DNA of 5,323 nt from Candidatus Peregrinibacteria bacterium UBA1369 (GTDB taxonomy: Bacteria; Patescibacteriota; Gracilibacteria; UBA1369). Position numbers and translations under genes: made by a program. Below the pieces are notes generated by a model. That model searched no databases. It worked only from the letters and a program-made list of their open reading frames with translations, and was not told the origin of the DNA. The first letter of the stretch is position 1, and each line of letters starts with the position of its first letter. The stretch is taken from NCBI GenBank assembly GCA_002305925.1, contig DBRL01000001.1, positions 1 through 5,323 on the forward strand, written 5' to 3'. Shown piece by piece: positions 4,563 to 5,323 of this stretch.

Positions 4563-5323
4563 ATGCAGGAACACAAGGACAAATTGGCCGTCATCGGTGA
4601 GGAAATCGACCGCGCCCTCGATAAAATCGATTTTCCGGCTCTGCGCGACCGCATCGCCGCCCTCACCGCCCAGACCGAAGATCCGGATTTCTGGAACGAC
4701 CAGGAACAGGCCCGTACCGTTACCACGCAGCTGGCGGCTCTGCGCAAGGAATTTGACGACTGGCAAAAACTTGGTTCCGATTGCGCCTATTTGAGGGAAC
4801 TTTCGCCCACCATCAACATGGATGAGGACCCGGCCACCGGCGAGGAGTTCAAAAAACTGGTCGATGAGCTGGAAAAACACTGGCGCAAGTTGGAGGTCAA
4901 GACCTTCCTCGGCGGCAAATACGATCAGGGCGACGCTATCCTTTCCATTCACGCCGGCACCGGCGGCAAGGACGCCATGGATTTTGTCGGCATGCTGCTC
5001 AGGATGTATCTGCGCTGGTGCGAGGGACAGGGCTATGCCACCGAAATTCTCGAGCGCAGCGACGGTGAGGAAGTCGGCATCAAATCGGTCACCGTCAGCG
5101 TTGCCGGGCCCTTCGCCTACGGCTATCTCAAATGTGAAAAAGGCGTTCACCGGCTGGTGCGCAATTCACCCTTCAACTCCAAGAATTCGCGCGAAACAAG
5201 TTTCGCGCTGGTCGAAGTCATGCCCGACGTCGATACCAGCCATCAGGCCAAAATCAACAAGGATGATCTGAAAATCGACACTTTCCGCTCCGGCGGCGCC
5301 GGCGGCCAGAATGTCAACAAAGT
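4563..5323 (+). CDS. prfB: Peptide chain release factor 2 (3' end outside window)
   Basis: Class I release factor that reads UAA and UGA in the ribosomal A site and triggers peptidyl-tRNA hydrolysis. 253 codons are in view and the frame is open at the window end. The N-terminal coiled domain carries DPDFWND (40-46); the stop-codon-recognition tripeptide SPF is at 202-204 and the catalytic GGAGGQNVNK ends the window, with GGQ at 247-249. In E. coli RF2 these are at 205-207 and 250-252, so both are offset by just 3 residues. This supports ATG 4563 as the start and shows the N-terminus is complete in one frame, without the +1 programmed frameshift many prfB genes use: where E. coli has its UGA after about 25 codons, the codons here are GAT AAA ATC GAT TTT. 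No Shine-Dalgarno precedes the ATG. The frame stays open upstream to a TAA at 4509 but has no ATG, GTG or TTG there. GC content matches gltX and not the block between. Confidence 0.96.
   Translation, partial: MQEHKDKLAVIGEEIDRALDKIDFPALRDRIAALTAQTEDPDFWNDQEQARTVTTQLAALRKEFDDWQKLGSDCAYLRELSPTINMDEDPATGEEFKKLVDELEKHWRKLEVKTFLGGKYDQGDAILSIHAGTGGKDAMDFVGMLLRMYLRWCEGQGYATEILERSDGEEVGIKSVTVSVAGPFAYGYLKCEKGVHRLVRNSPFNSKNSRETSFALVEVMPDVDTSHQAKINKDDLKIDTFRSGGAGGQNVNK

Noticed and set aside
4542..5150. Minus-strand open frame of 202 codons across the start of prfB
   Set aside because: Antisense shadow of GC-rich prfB codons; RF2 motifs are clear on the plus strand.

Overview
This window holds two housekeeping genes at its edges, the 3' half of gltX (glutamyl-tRNA synthetase) on the left and the 5' two-thirds of prfB (peptide chain release factor 2) on the right. 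Between them lies an accessory block of about 3.5 kb with five genes. The organism is a bacterium using the standard code: TGA is a stop in at least two genes and a UGA-reading RF2 is present. The GltX sequence (KLSKRKDPEA, then an IDYLLNLANSNFEDW stretch) and the RF2 variants (GKDAMDF, SRETSFALVEV) remind me of Patescibacteria/CPR, possibly Saccharibacteria, with Clostridia-type GltX as the other comparison. This placement is an impression from memory, not a measured result.

Layout: gltX (+) ends at 909. It meets, tail to tail with a 12-bp overlap, a minus-strand pair: a GHMP-fold protein resembling beta-ribofuranosylaminobenzene 5'-phosphate (beta-RFAP) synthase (2777-1779) followed after 2 nt by a Ser/Thr-kinase-like protein (1776-898). 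A CYTH (triphosphate tunnel) protein runs divergently on + (2824-3486). It converges, with an 8-nt gap, on a second minus-strand pair: an unrecognised protein of about 92 aa (4353-4075) followed after 1 nt by a P-loop nucleotide-kinase-like protein (4073-3495). A gap of 209 bp then leads to prfB at 4563.

Each minus-strand pair has a convincing sigma70-type promoter of the same design: TTGACA, 16-bp spacer, then TTTAAT (upstream of 4353) or TATGAT (upstream of 2777). The -35 of the second promoter contains, on the other strand, the start codon of the CYTH gene. Both promoters also carry the 8-mer TGAATTAA near the -10 or start site.

The central block is lower in GC than the flanking genes (hand counts of single 60-bp lines: 32/60 in gltX and prfB; 18, 25 and 30 of 60 in the block), so it looks acquired. 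All four recognisable products belong to fold families that handle phosphoryl groups or nucleotides (GHMP, protein kinase-like, P-loop kinase, CYTH). The most interesting possibility is a compact, undescribed phosphoryl-transfer or ribosyl-phosphate pathway, possibly with its own regulatory kinase. Its substrate cannot be told from the sequence.
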